Of a DNA stretch of 51,673 nucleotides, positions 1 through 7,863 are shown one piece after another. Within the stretch, counting starts at the first letter, position 1. Each line of letters opens with the position of its first letter. Location: the NCBI GenBank assembly GCA_017552535.1, contig JAFZPV010000016.1, positions 1 to 51,673 of the forward strand. Reading direction: 5' to 3'. The notes beneath the pieces were generated by a model, which did not search any database, had not been told where the DNA came from, and worked only from the letters and a program-made list of their open reading frames with translations. A program made the position numbers and the translations under genes. Source of the DNA: Clostridia bacterium. GTDB taxonomy: Bacteria > Bacillota > Clostridia > Christensenellales > Aristaeellaceae.

Positions 1-1
1 C

Positions 2-322
2 CACCACCATCACCATCATCACCACGCAGACGGCGAGCATGACGCCGACGAGATCTTTGACGACATCGGCATCGAGACCGCTGCGAAGATCGATCTGGAG
101 ACGCTCAAAACCGCGCTGGAAGAGATCGGCGACGAGGAAAAATACGGCATGGTGCTGCGCATGAAGGGCATTCTGCCCACCACCGACGGCAAGTGGGTGC
201 ACTTCGACTACACGCCCGGCGAGAACGAGATCCGCGAAGGCAGCGCCGATTACACGGGCCGCCTGTGCGTGATCGGCACCCATCTCAAGCGCAGGGCCAT
301 CAAAGAGCTTCTTTCTCTGTGA
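2..322 (+). CDS. CobW/G3E-type GTP-binding protein, C-terminal part (5' end outside window)
   Basis: Only the last ~106 codons are present; the reading frame enters from the left edge and stops with TGA at 320-322. The visible part opens with a run of eight histidines followed by acidic residues, then a domain with the features of the CobW C-terminal domain (an MVLRMKGILPT strand, a VHFDYTPGE strand and a CVIGTHL strand). In the CobW/G3E family the N-terminal GTPase domain hydrolyses GTP and the His/Asp/Glu-rich linker binds metal, so a role as a metal (zinc or cobalt) insertase or chaperone is likely; that is inference from the family. The next gene, another CobW-like GTPase, follows after 8 bp, so the two are probably co-transcribed. 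Confidence 0.85.
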   Translation, partial: HHHHHHHHADGEHDADEIFDDIGIETAAKIDLETLKTALEEIGDEEKYGMVLRMKGILPTTDGKWVHFDYTPGENEIREGSADYTGRLCVIGTHLKRRAIKELLSL

Positions 323-330
323 GGTAATCC

Positions 331-1296
331 ATGTCCCAGCAAGATACCGAATACAAAACTCCGATCTACCTGGTGACAGGCTTTCTGGAGAGCGGAAAGA
401 CCAGCCTGATCAAAAGCATGCTGGAGGACACCAATTTCTCTTCCGGTGAGCGCACGCTGATCATCCAGTGCGAGGAAGGCACGGAAGAGCTGGAAAAGCC
501 GCTTCTGCGCGCGTCAAACGCCGTGCTGGAAACGGTGGAAAGCTTTGATGACCTTACCCCGAACAACCTGGCCTCCATGAACCAGAAGTACCTGCCCGAG
601 CGCGTCATCATCGAATACAACAGCGTGTGGGGCATCGAAAACCTGTTCAAGGTCAAAAAGCCGGAGGAGTGGGAACTGGCCCAGATGGTGTGCATGATCG
701 ACGCCACCACCTTCGACAGCTACATGACCAACATGCGCCAGCTCATGAGCGAAGCGCCCAAGCTGGCGGATCTGGTGATCTTCAACCGCTGCACCGAGAA
801 GACCGAAAAAAGCCGCTATCGCCGAATGATCAAGGCGATGAACAACACCTGCAACCTGCTGTTTGAAAACACCGACGGCAGTGCGGATGACGGCGTGGGG
901 GAGGAAGACCTGCCCTACGACATGAAGGCCGATCCCATTGAAATCAAGGATGAGGATTTCGGCATCTGGTACATCGACTGCATGGAGCATCCGGACCGCT
1001 ACAACGGTCGCACTGTGCGGGTGAAGGGGCAGGCCTTCACGGTGGACGATCTGCCCAAGCGCTCGTATCTGCTGGGCCGCTACGCCATGACCTGCTGTGC
1101 CGCGGACGTGGGCGGCATCGGCTTTATCTGCCGCTACATGAAAAAACGGCCCAAGGAGGCCGCCTGGATCACCGTCACGGCCCGCTGCGAGGCTGCATTC
1201 AGCCAGGTGCATGGGCGCGACGCCATCGTGCTGGTGGAGACTGACGTGCAGGACGCCGAAAAGCCCCAGGACGAGCTGGTTTATTTTAACCGCTAA
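331..1296 (+). CDS. CobW-like GTPase fused to a YcgQ (TIGR03943)-like C-terminal domain
   Basis: A 321-residue protein whose start follows a GAGG ribosome binding site and the upstream CobW gene by 8 bp. The P-loop GFLESGKTS lies at residues 17-25. The CxCC metal-binding motif of classical CobW proteins is not seen, and the usual NKxD motif is replaced by NRCT, so the GTPase half (about 1-200) is divergent. From about residue 215 the sequence changes to a domain with GRTVRVKGQAF, RYAMTCCAADVGGIGF and WITVTARCE. As I remember it, this matches the C-terminal domain of the YcgQ/TIGR03943 family, which accompanies the YcgR (DUF318) permease and is linked to metal handling. The joined protein suggests a GTP-driven metal chaperone acting with a metal-binding OB-like domain. 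The substrate is unknown. Confidence 0.8.
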   Translation: MSQQDTEYKTPIYLVTGFLESGKTSLIKSMLEDTNFSSGERTLIIQCEEGTEELEKPLLRASNAVLETVESFDDLTPNNLASMNQKYLPERVIIEYNSVWGIENLFKVKKPEEWELAQMVCMIDATTFDSYMTNMRQLMSEAPKLADLVIFNRCTEKTEKSRYRRMIKAMNNTCNLLFENTDGSADDGVGEEDLPYDMKADPIEIKDEDFGIWYIDCMEHPDRYNGRTVRVKGQAFTVDDLPKRSYLLGRYAMTCCAADVGGIGFICRYMKKRPKEAAWITVTARCEAAFSQVHGRDAIVLVETDVQDAEKPQDELVYFNR

Positions 1297-1320
1297 AACC
1301 TTATCATACGCATACAGAAA

Positions 1321-1354
1321 ATCAAACGGCAGGGAATGCTCCCTGCCGTTTGAT
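1321..1354. terminator. Bidirectional hairpin between convergent genes
   Basis: A perfect 15-bp inverted repeat (ATCAAACGGCAGGGA, loop ATGC, then its complement) lies between the convergent CobW-like gene and the SH3-repeat gene. The minus-strand copy is followed by TTTCTG, a short U-tract; the plus strand lacks a clear one. Confidence 0.75.
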
Positions 1355-1368
1355 CGCTTATGCCTGGC

Positions 1369-2916
1369 TCAGCCTGCCGCGTAGGCACGGTTGATGGCGG
1401 CTTGATGGTCGCCGTCCACCTTGTCGCTGCCGTGGGTCTTGCTGTTGGTAAAATGGATGCAGTAGTGCCCGTCGAAATTGTTGTCCTTGATGGTGCATTC
1501 GCCGTGAGCCATGCAGTTCATGGAGGCGGCGTATTTTTTTCCGTTCAGGGAGACCCAGATGGGCCTGCGGGTCCATGTGAGGAAATCGCTTCCGCAGGCT
1601 TTCTTCATCGCTGCGGTATCGGAGGCGGTGAGAGGCTCCACGTCCGCGTGGTTGTATCCGCCCTTGCGGCGCACCTTCCAGGAAATGCCCGTCTTCACAT
1701 CGGTCACTGTCGCCACACAGCCGCGGTAGAATGCGGATTGGATGTTGCCTTTGAACCAGTCCACCTTTACGGAGTGGCCGGAAGCTGCGCTGGAGGTGGA
1801 GGTACCGGCTTTGGTGGTGCTGACGTTGCTCTTCTGCACGAAGCCGACTTTGCCGTTATACGTCACGCGGCACCAGGTGCTTTCGAACATGGCGGTGCAG
1901 GTGAGGGCGGCGGAGGTGGATACCGTTCCGTAAGAGGAAGAGGTGCTCGGCTTTTCGTAGATCTTTACGCTTTTGTCCTTTACATATACGGTCTGGTTGA
2001 GGGTGTTGGGGTTGTTGGAGACCAGGCAGGAGCTTTTGCACCAGCCGGTCACGGAGCCGTATTTTACCTTGGACCAGCTGCCGTCCGTTTCGGTCACGGT
2101 CACCTTGCAGCCGTATACGATGTTTCCGGCCTTGGAGGCGTTTGCGCTTGCCGTCTTGTAGAGCGTCACGTCGCTCACGCCCACATACTTGGTGGCTGAT
2201 GTGGAAGTCGACTTGGTCGAAGACGAGGATGAAGCCGAGGACGAGGAGGACGACTTGCTGGGAGCGGTGTATTTGCTGGTTCCCAGAAGGCTGTATTTCA
2301 CGTAGCCCACTTTGCTGCCGTAGGTCACGCGCGCCCAGGTGGAGTTGTATACGCCGGTGCAGGTGAGGGCTACGGTGCCCGACACCTCCCAGGAGCTGGA
2401 AGAAGTATCCGGAAGCTTGTATACCTTGCCTTCGGAGGCCTGGATGTAGCCGGTCTTTTTCATCGTGCAGGGGTTTGTGGCGGTGATGGAGGAAGTTTTT
2501 ACGTAGCCGCCGGTGTTGCCGTAGGTCACCTTCGTCCAGTCGCCTTCCTTGTACCAGCCGTCCAGCTGCTGGCCGTAGCCGAGGGTGGCGAGCTTGGTGG
2601 AGCTGGTGCTTTGGGATTTATACAGAACCGCCGTGCCGGTCTTTACGTATACGGCTTTGGCTGTTTTTTTGACTTTGGAGGTGGAAACGTAACCGGTTTT
2701 GCCGTTCAGGCTGATCTTGGCCCAACCGTCTTTCGTGGCGCTCCAGAAAACCCAGGTGCCGCTGTCGACAGAGCCGAGCTTGGAGGATGAAGTGGATGCA
2801 GAAGCGTATACGGTAGTCTTATCTGTAATTTTCGCGTAATAATCTTCTGCCAGTGCAATGTCGGCCAACAAGCATAGAATCGCCATGAAAAGCGCCAGTA
2901 TTCGTTTGCTTGTCAC
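1369..2916 (-). CDS. Secreted SH3-repeat protein with an uncharacterised C-terminal domain
   Basis: I place the start at a GTG codon at 2916, because AAAAGGAG lies 10 bases upstream and the product (515 residues) then begins with a normal Sec signal peptide (VTSKRILALFMAILCLLA...ALA). An upstream ATG at 2949 would add a Cys/Lys-rich extension without a ribosome site. The mature part holds about five bacterial SH3-type repeats (recurring WAKISLNGKTGYV, WTKVTYGNTGGYV, WARVTYGSKVGYV, WSKVKYGSVTGW and WCRVTYNGKVGFV), with a Ser/Thr-rich linker after the third. SH3 repeats usually bind peptidoglycan, so a cell-wall location is likely. The last ~130 residues form a separate conserved-looking domain with CMAHG and GHYCIHFTNSKTHGS, rich in potential catalytic His/Cys, that I cannot name. 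It has its own promoter at 2961-2989. Confidence 0.88.
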   Translation of the reverse strand: MTSKRILALFMAILCLLADIALAEDYYAKITDKTTVYASASTSSSKLGSVDSGTWVFWSATKDGWAKISLNGKTGYVSTSKVKKTAKAVYVKTGTAVLYKSQSTSSTKLATLGYGQQLDGWYKEGDWTKVTYGNTGGYVKTSSITATNPCTMKKTGYIQASEGKVYKLPDTSSSSWEVSGTVALTCTGVYNSTWARVTYGSKVGYVKYSLLGTSKYTAPSKSSSSSSASSSSSTKSTSTSATKYVGVSDVTLYKTASANASKAGNIVYGCKVTVTETDGSWSKVKYGSVTGWCKSSCLVSNNPNTLNQTVYVKDKSVKIYEKPSTSSSYGTVSTSAALTCTAMFESTWCRVTYNGKVGFVQKSNVSTTKAGTSTSSAASGHSVKVDWFKGNIQSAFYRGCVATVTDVKTGISWKVRRKGGYNHADVEPLTASDTAAMKKACGSDFLTWTRRPIWVSLNGKKYAASMNCMAHGECTIKDNNFDGHYCIHFTNSKTHGSDKVDGDHQAAINRAYAAG

Positions 2917-2960
2917 AAATATACATCTCCTTTTGCAGCTTTTATGCAATAGTTAGATAC

Positions 2961-2989
2961 ACTATAGCATAATTCTGAAATATTTGCAA
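2961..2989 (-). promoter_or_regulatory. Sigma-A type promoter of the SH3-repeat gene
   Basis: On the minus strand TTGCAA (2984-2989), a 17-base spacer and TATAGT (2961-2966) stand about 45 bases upstream of the GTG start at 2916, in an AT-rich stretch that contrasts with the surroundings. Confidence 0.7.
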
Positions 2990-3273
2990 TACTTTTATAG
3001 AAAAATACAACAAATTCAGGAACAAAAACGCAAAAGGATTCGACTAATCCATTCATGTTTCTGAACATTCCGGTCAAAAATATGGAATAAACAGCTCTTC
3101 GCGGGGAGTCAGGGAATGTTTGTACACATTCCGCCTCATCACGCCTTAAGCGGAGTTTCCCATCCGAGGGAAAGCTTTAAATGCCTTTTCTCTGAGGAGA
3201 AGGCGACCGCAAAGCGGATCGGATGGGGTGCCGGTTCAGCGCAAGTCCCTGAGCATTCGGGAAGAACCATACA
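2990..3273. other. Intergenic stretch without a recognisable gene
   Basis: The right half is GC-rich, the left half AT-rich. I see only a weak imperfect hairpin (GCCTTTTCTC at 3183-3192 against GAGAAGGC at 3197-3204). The short open frames here lack ribosome sites and have unconvincing protein sequences. No riboswitch or RNA gene is recognisable. Confidence 0.5.
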
Positions 3274-3314
3274 AAAGCAGTGCGGCTGCATCTCAAACGG
3301 ATGCAGCCGCACTG
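3274..3314 (-). terminator. Intrinsic terminator of the SGNH-cyclophilin gene block
   Basis: A perfect 15-bp stem (CAGTGCGGCTGCATC at 3278-3292 and its complement at 3300-3314) with a 7-base loop. On the minus strand it is followed by CTTTTGT, giving a U-tract 20 bases after the stop of the SGNH hydrolase gene. Confidence 0.85.
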
Positions 3315-3334
3315 TCTGCGAAAATAAAAAGCCG

Positions 3335-3979
3335 TTACAGTAGGATATCTTTCGTTTCTTCTATCCAGCGGCGTGCGATCAGCTCGTGACCGCAGCTGGA
3401 GGGATGCACGCCGTCGATGAGCCACCAGGAGGGCGGCGCCTTTTTGCAGGCTTCGTCAAAGCTGCGCTGCAGTTCAACGAATACGGCGCTGTGCTTTTGC
3501 GCAACGCGCCTGGCAGCCTGGGCGCGCAGCGCCGTTTCGGTCCTGAAATACTCCAGGCGGCCGGGGTTCTCCTCGGTGGGGTTCGTGGCGCCGCCGGGCA
3601 GCACGAAGGGCTCCAGGATCACCAGCTTCACGCCGGGAAGAGCCTCTTCAAGCTCCGTGCACAGCCAGTCGTACACCCGCTCGAACTTGCCCGCTTCCAC
3701 ACCGTTACGGTCGCCCAGCTCGTGCCACACGTCGTTTATGCCGATCAGGATGGAGATGACGTCCGGCTTAAGCATGATAAAGTCCTTGCGGATGCGGGCG
3801 TACAGGTCCACCACGCGGTTGCCGCTGATGCCGCGGTTCAGGCATTCGAACTCGCCGGGCCTGTCCACGCCCAAGCGGCCCTTGATGAAGGTGGGATAAC
3901 CGTGCCCCGGATACGCGTCGTTGTCGCGGCTGCGGGACACGTCGGTCACAGAATCTCCCTGGAACAGTATGCGCTTCAT
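3335..3979 (-). CDS. SGNH/GDSL-family hydrolase (esterase-like)
   Basis: A 214-residue protein with the four blocks of the SGNH hydrolase superfamily: GDSVTD near the N-terminus (nucleophile Ser), the Gly block in NRGISGNRV, GINDVW (the Asn block) and DGVHPSSCGHE near the C-terminus (catalytic Asp and His). There is no signal peptide, so it acts in the cytoplasm. Relatives deacylate or deacetylate sugars, lipids or nucleosides; the substrate cannot be told from sequence. It is the last gene of a minus-strand run starting with the TIM-barrel gene at 7727, 10 bases after a cyclophilin gene, and is closed by a strong terminator. Confidence 0.88.
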   Translation of the reverse strand: MKRILFQGDSVTDVSRSRDNDAYPGHGYPTFIKGRLGVDRPGEFECLNRGISGNRVVDLYARIRKDFIMLKPDVISILIGINDVWHELGDRNGVEAGKFERVYDWLCTELEEALPGVKLVILEPFVLPGGATNPTEENPGRLEYFRTETALRAQAARRVAQKHSAVFVELQRSFDEACKKAPPSWWLIDGVHPSSCGHELIARRWIEETKDILL

Positions 3980-3989
3980 GGAGCCCTCC

Positions 3990-4505
3990 TTACAGCTTGG
4001 CGAAGGGGAAGGTCTGGCCGAAGTCTTCCACCGTGACCTTCTTCATGCGCTGCTCCTTTACGGGGCGGTCAGACATATCCGTGCGGGTCTGGGCGATGGC
4101 GTCCACGGTGTCCATGCCTTCGATCACCTTGCCGAAGGCGGCGTATGCGCCGTCCAGGTGCGGGGAGGTCTGGTGCATCACGAAAAACTGGCTGCCGGCG
4201 GAATCGGGCATGCGGGAGCGCGCCATGGACAGAACGCCCCGCTCGTGCCTGAGCGGATTGTTTACGCCGTTCTGCCTGAATTCGCCCTTGATGTGCCAGC
4301 CGGGACCGCCCATGCCGGTGCCTGTGGGATCGCCGCCCTGGATCATGAAGCCGCTGATCACGCGGTGAAAGATCAGCCCGTCGTAAAAGCCGCTCTTTAC
4401 CAGAGAAACGAAGTTGCCCACGCTCTCGGGCGCGGTCTCGGGGTAGAGCTCCGCTTTAAAGCAGGAGCCGTTTTCCATCTCAAAGGTGACAATGGGATTC
4501 TTCAT
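3990..4505 (-). CDS. Cytoplasmic cyclophilin-type peptidyl-prolyl isomerase
   Basis: A 171-residue single-domain cyclophilin catalysing cis/trans isomerisation of proline peptide bonds. It contains FHRVISGFMIQGGD (the Arg and Phe of the active site plus the Gln), SAGSQFFVMH and [12 protein letters not shown]. The position equal to Trp121 of human cyclophilin A is His, which usually means weak cyclosporin binding, and the position equal to His126 is Tyr. There is no signal or membrane segment, so it is the cytoplasmic member of three tandem cyclophilins. The next gene upstream (lipoprotein cyclophilin) ends 4 bases before its start. Confidence 0.93.
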   Translation of the reverse strand: MKNPIVTFEMENGSCFKAELYPETAPESVGNFVSLVKSGFYDGLIFHRVISGFMIQGGDPTGTGMGGPGWHIKGEFRQNGVNNPLRHERGVLSMARSRMPDSAGSQFFVMHQTSPHLDGAYAAFGKVIEGMDTVDAIAQTRTDMSDRPVKEQRMKKVTVEDFGQTFPFAKL

Positions 4506-4509
4506 GCCG

Positions 4510-5493
4510 TCAGCCTCCTATTCTGTTTACGGTATATTCTATGCCCTTGGTATCCACGCGTATGGATTCGATCACCTGTTCTTCGTCCGGCCGGTTGGAC
4601 GCGTTTGTGCTTACGCCCGCGATGGCGTCCACTACTTCCATGCCTGACAGCACGCGCCCGAAGGCGGCGTACGCGCCGTCAAGATGCGCCGCGTCCGCGT
4701 GCATGATGAAAAACTGGCTGCCTGCGGAATTGTAGGGGTTGGCGCGGGCCATGGAGATCACACCGCGCTCGTGTTTAATGTCGTTAGCGGCATAGCCGTT
4801 CTGGCTGAACTCGCCGTAGATATTGTAGCCGGGGCCGCCCGTGCCGTTGCCCAGGGGATCACCGCCCTGGATCATAAAGCCGCTGATCACCCGGTGGAAG
4901 ATGACGCCGTCATAAAAGCCGCTGTTGGCCAGGGCGATGAAATTCGCCACGGTGTTGGGTGCCTTGTCGGGATACAGCTCCAGCACGATCTGCCCGCCGC
5001 CCTGCATGGTGATGGTGGCGATGGGATACATGGCGGGATCGATATCCATGGGCTCGGCGATCACGGGAGGGATCTGGCGGACAAAGGTCATCGTGTAGCC
5101 GATCTCTTTGCCTTCTTCCGTAACGCTGGATTCCGAACCGGTCATGGTGTCGCCGTCGATCAGGAGCGTCATGGGGGCGTCGCTGTCGCTGCTGTACAGG
5201 GTGACCGTGCTGCCCTCGAACGTATAAGAGAAGGTGGAATCGATCTGTTTCTGACCCATCAGCTCGAGCACCAGATTCACGGTGCCGACTGCTTCGAACT
5301 CGTAGCCGATGCTGCCGTCGTACTGCTTCAGGGTGGCCAGAAGCTGCAGAAGGCTCCTGATGACCTCCTCGTCGCCCTCCACTTTGTCAAGCGTCCAGTA
5401 GCCCAGGATGTCATTGTTTTCTTCCGCCGTGCCCAAGAGCGTGCAGCCTGTCAGCAGGCAGAGGCAAAGAAATAAAGCGATCGTTTTCTTCAT
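4510..5493 (-). CDS. Lipoprotein cyclophilin with an N-terminal lipocalin-like domain
   Basis: A 327-residue protein beginning with a lipoprotein signal peptide whose lipobox is LLTGC (Cys17), so it should be anchored outside the membrane. Residues ~28-140 (starting ILGYWTLDKVEG, then many short beta strands) look like a lipocalin-like barrel, a tentative call. Residues ~150-320 form a complete cyclophilin domain with [24 protein letters not shown] and [12 protein letters not shown]. Exported prolyl isomerases help folding of secreted proteins at the membrane-wall interface. It is the middle copy of three cyclophilins and shares the active-site pattern of its neighbours, pointing to local duplication. 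Confidence 0.9.
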   Translation of the reverse strand: MKKTIALFLCLCLLTGCTLLGTAEENNDILGYWTLDKVEGDEEVIRSLLQLLATLKQYDGSIGYEFEAVGTVNLVLELMGQKQIDSTFSYTFEGSTVTLYSSDSDAPMTLLIDGDTMTGSESSVTEEGKEIGYTMTFVRQIPPVIAEPMDIDPAMYPIATITMQGGGQIVLELYPDKAPNTVANFIALANSGFYDGVIFHRVISGFMIQGGDPLGNGTGGPGYNIYGEFSQNGYAANDIKHERGVISMARANPYNSAGSQFFIMHADAAHLDGAYAAFGRVLSGMEVVDAIAGVSTNASNRPDEEQVIESIRVDTKGIEYTVNRIGG

Positions 5494-5532
5494 ATGTTTT
5501 CCTTTCCGAACCGGCGTTTCCGCGCACGTGCG

Positions 5533-6204
5533 TTATTCCGGCAGCTTTTCGGCTTTGTATTCCACGCCTTTGGTGTCCACCCGTATGGACCGGATCACCT
5601 GCTCCGTCAGGGGACGGTTGTTGGAGGGATTGGTCGAAACAGACGCGACGGCATCCACGTTTTCCATGCCCTTCACTACCATGCCGAAGGCCGCGTAAGC
5701 GCCGTCAAGAAACCGGGAGTCCTGATGGACGATAAAGAACTGGCTGCCCGCCGAGTCGAAGGGCGTGGCGCGGGCCATGGAGATCGTGCCGCGCACGTGA
5801 TACAGGTCATCATTGGCAGTAAAGCCGTTCTGGCTGAATTCGCCCCTGATGGAATAGCCCGGGCCGCCCGTGCCGTCTCCCTTCGGGTCGCCGCCCTGGA
5901 TCATGAAGTCCTTGATCACCCGGTGAAAGGTGAGCCCGTCGTAAAAGCCGCTGTTCGCCAGCTCCACAAAGTTCGCCACGGTGTTGGGGGCTTTGTCGGG
6001 GTACAGCTCCACCACGATCTTTTTGCCGTTTTGCAGCGTGATCGTGGCTACGGGGTCGTTTTCGTCGCGGTACTCGATCCGGTTTGCCTGTATGTAACTG
6101 TACACGATCCATCCCGCGATGAGCAGCACCGCTATCAAGGCGGCGATCAGAGCGATGCGCTTTTGCTTTTGCCGCTGCGCGCGGCTTTTGCGTTTTTTCG
6201 CCAT
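5533..6204 (-). CDS. Membrane-anchored cyclophilin-type peptidyl-prolyl isomerase
   Basis: A 223-residue protein with a very basic N-terminus ([16 protein letters not shown]) followed by one hydrophobic helix (about residues 17-37) without a cleavage site, then a cyclophilin domain from about residue 50. [25 protein letters not shown] and [12 protein letters not shown] are visible. The orientation predicted by the positive-inside rule puts the isomerase outside. It is the third cyclophilin of the tandem set (cytoplasmic, lipid-anchored and helix-anchored), 3 bases downstream of trmO. Confidence 0.92.
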   Translation of the reverse strand: MAKKRKSRAQRQKQKRIALIAALIAVLLIAGWIVYSYIQANRIEYRDENDPVATITLQNGKKIVVELYPDKAPNTVANFVELANSGFYDGLTFHRVIKDFMIQGGDPKGDGTGGPGYSIRGEFSQNGFTANDDLYHVRGTISMARATPFDSAGSQFFIVHQDSRFLDGAYAAFGMVVKGMENVDAVASVSTNPSNNRPLTEQVIRSIRVDTKGVEYKAEKLPE

Positions 6205-6207
6205 GGT

Positions 6208-6876
6208 CTATTCTCCTTTGATCTCAACTACATGCACGCTGCCGCCTTCCACGCGGAAGCGCACGTCCTTGCCTGCGTACCCAAAGCCATATATGCGCCC
6301 GGGATCGTCCTGATAGGGCGGCCGCGGGTCGAGGGACAGCGCCTCGATGAGCCCGTCCAGTTTTTCCGGAGGCAGGAGGCCCCGGAGGGACGGCGGAAAA
6401 TCCACGGGCAGCCTGTCCTTCGCGTGGGCGTCCGCAAAGCCCCCGCGGGCGTCAGGCACGCTGTCGGCGTAGGGGATGTAGGGCTTGATGTCGTATACGG
6501 GCGTGCCGCTTTTCATGTCTGCGCCGGATACCGTAAGATAAGCGCCGTCCGGCGTAATGTCGACCTTTTCCAGCTTTACCACCGTGAGCCCCAGGGGATT
6601 GGGACGGAAGGGGGAACGCGTGGCAAACACGCCGCGCCTTTCGTTTCCGCCCAGCTTGGGCGGGCGCACCGTGGCGTGCCGGGCGGGCGGCACCTCAAAG
6701 CCCCACAAAAGCCACAGGTGCGAAAACTCATTAAGGCCCCGCAGGCAGTCCTCCCGGGCGTAGTTTTTTTCCATCACCACGCGGCTTAACAGTTTTTCGC
6801 CCAGGCCGCTCTGCCGGGGCAGGCCGAACTTGGTGGGAAAGTCGTTTTCCACGCGGGCGACGGGCTCGAGCTTCAC
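6208..6876 (-). CDS. trmO: tRNA (N6-threonylcarbamoyl-A37) methyltransferase TrmO
   Basis: A 222-residue protein of the TrmO/YaeB family, which uses S-adenosylmethionine to methylate N6 of threonylcarbamoyl-adenosine at position 37 of tRNAs that read ACN codons. The family signature is clear: LNEFSHLWLLWGFEV, RRGVFATRSPFRPNPLGL and SGADMKSGTPVYDIKPY. Length is normal for the family. The start ATG overlaps the stop region of the upstream TIM-barrel gene by 4 bases, so translation is probably coupled. No functional link to the neighbouring cyclophilins is known to me. Confidence 0.93.
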   Translation of the reverse strand: MKLEPVARVENDFPTKFGLPRQSGLGEKLLSRVVMEKNYAREDCLRGLNEFSHLWLLWGFEVPPARHATVRPPKLGGNERRGVFATRSPFRPNPLGLTVVKLEKVDITPDGAYLTVSGADMKSGTPVYDIKPYIPYADSVPDARGGFADAHAKDRLPVDFPPSLRGLLPPEKLDGLIEALSLDPRPPYQDDPGRIYGFGYAGKDVRFRVEGGSVHVVEIKGE

Positions 6877-7727
6877 GCGCCCAGCATCTCCCTCAGGTTC
6901 TTCAGGTCATACTCCAAAGCCTTTATGCAGTCTTCCATGCCCTCAAATTCCACGCTGAGCCACTTGTCGTAGCCCGCGGCGCGCAGAAGCTTCAGGCACT
7001 CGGGCACGTTTACCACGCCGTGGCCCACGATGGCGCCGCGCAGGTAGTTTCCGCCCGCCGTCGGGAACCAGCCCTGGGAGGGAACGTATTCGCCTTTGGC
7101 CTTGTAATGAAAGTCCTTGGCGTGGGCGTGCACGGCGTAGGGCGCCGCGGTCTTCATCGCGTCAACGGACGCTTCGTCCGCGCACATGAAGTTGCCCATG
7201 TCCACCAGCCAGCCGAAGTTGGGATGGTCAACCGCGTCGATCAGGCGCTTTACGCGGCTGGAATGCTGGAAGAAGTAGCCGTGGTTTTCGATCATCGTAT
7301 GCACGCCGATGCCCGCCGCGAATTCCGTCACCCGGCGGTAGCCCTCCGCCACGATGGGCAGGGCCTCGTCTACAGTGTACGCCTTTCCGTCCGCGTCCTT
7401 GCCGGCGGTGGAGTCGTGGCGCATGCGCTTGGCGCCCAGGGTCGCGGCCACCTCGGCTTCGCGCCGCAGGGTCTCCACCTGGTTATCCAGCCCGTTTTTC
7501 AGAAAGTCCGCTCCCACCATGTAGGCGATGATGGGCAGGCCTTCGGCGTCGGAAATGCTCCTGAGCTCCCTGGCGAGGGAAAGCATCTCCTGATGAGACT
7601 GGCCGCCGCGCACGATTTCGATGCCGTCAAAGCCCATCTGCTTCGCTTTGGGGATGGTGTCTGTGATCTTCATGCGCCCGTCGGCCATGGCCTGGGAAAA
7701 GCTGTAGGAACTGACTGCGATCTTCAT
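6873..7727 (-). CDS. Sugar phosphate isomerase/epimerase-like TIM-barrel protein
   Basis: I set the start at the ATG at 7727, which follows AAAGGA at suitable distance and gives MKIAVSSYSFSQ, the usual first strand of this family; the open frame extends 22 codons further upstream without a ribosome site and across the promoter. The 284-residue product belongs to the xylose isomerase-like/AP endonuclease 2 family, with FDGIEIV, an HTMIENHGYFF strand-loop, WLVDMGNFMCADE and WLSVEFEGMED supplying Glu, Asp and His metal ligands. Family members isomerise or epimerise sugars or inositols; the substrate is not evident. It has its own promoter and leads a run of six genes down to 3335. Confidence 0.85.
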   Translation of the reverse strand: MKIAVSSYSFSQAMADGRMKITDTIPKAKQMGFDGIEIVRGGQSHQEMLSLARELRSISDAEGLPIIAYMVGADFLKNGLDNQVETLRREAEVAATLGAKRMRHDSTAGKDADGKAYTVDEALPIVAEGYRRVTEFAAGIGVHTMIENHGYFFQHSSRVKRLIDAVDHPNFGWLVDMGNFMCADEASVDAMKTAAPYAVHAHAKDFHYKAKGEYVPSQGWFPTAGGNYLRGAIVGHGVVNVPECLKLLRAAGYDKWLSVEFEGMEDCIKALEYDLKNLREMLGA

Positions 7728-7764
7728 GATTTTTGTGTCCTTTCTCTTGATCCGTATCATTGCT

Positions 7765-7793
7765 ATTGTAGCACAAACCGCGCGGGATGGCAA
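7765..7793 (-). promoter_or_regulatory. Promoter of the TIM-barrel/trmO/cyclophilin run
   Basis: On the minus strand TTGCCA (7788-7793), a 17-base spacer and TACAAT (7765-7770) stand 37 bases upstream of the ATG at 7727. Confidence 0.65.
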
Positions 7794-7801
7794 CCGCGCG
7801 G
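7778..7801 (-). terminator. GC hairpin after the ABC ATPase gene
   Basis: CCGCGCGG occurs at 7778-7785 and 7794-7801 (each its own reverse complement) with an 8-base loop. On the minus strand it is followed by TTTGTG. It lies 62 bases after the ATPase stop and overlaps the -35/spacer of the next promoter, so terminator and promoter are interleaved. Confidence 0.5.
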
Positions 7802-7863
7802 CTTGAAAAAACGATCGGCTTTTGTTCCGGCGTTTCCGGTTCTCCGGAGAACGCCCGGATCAG

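Noticed and set aside
3116-3343. Small gene between the SH3-repeat and SGNH genes
   Set aside because: The frame runs through the terminator hairpin, has no ribosome site and shows no domain.
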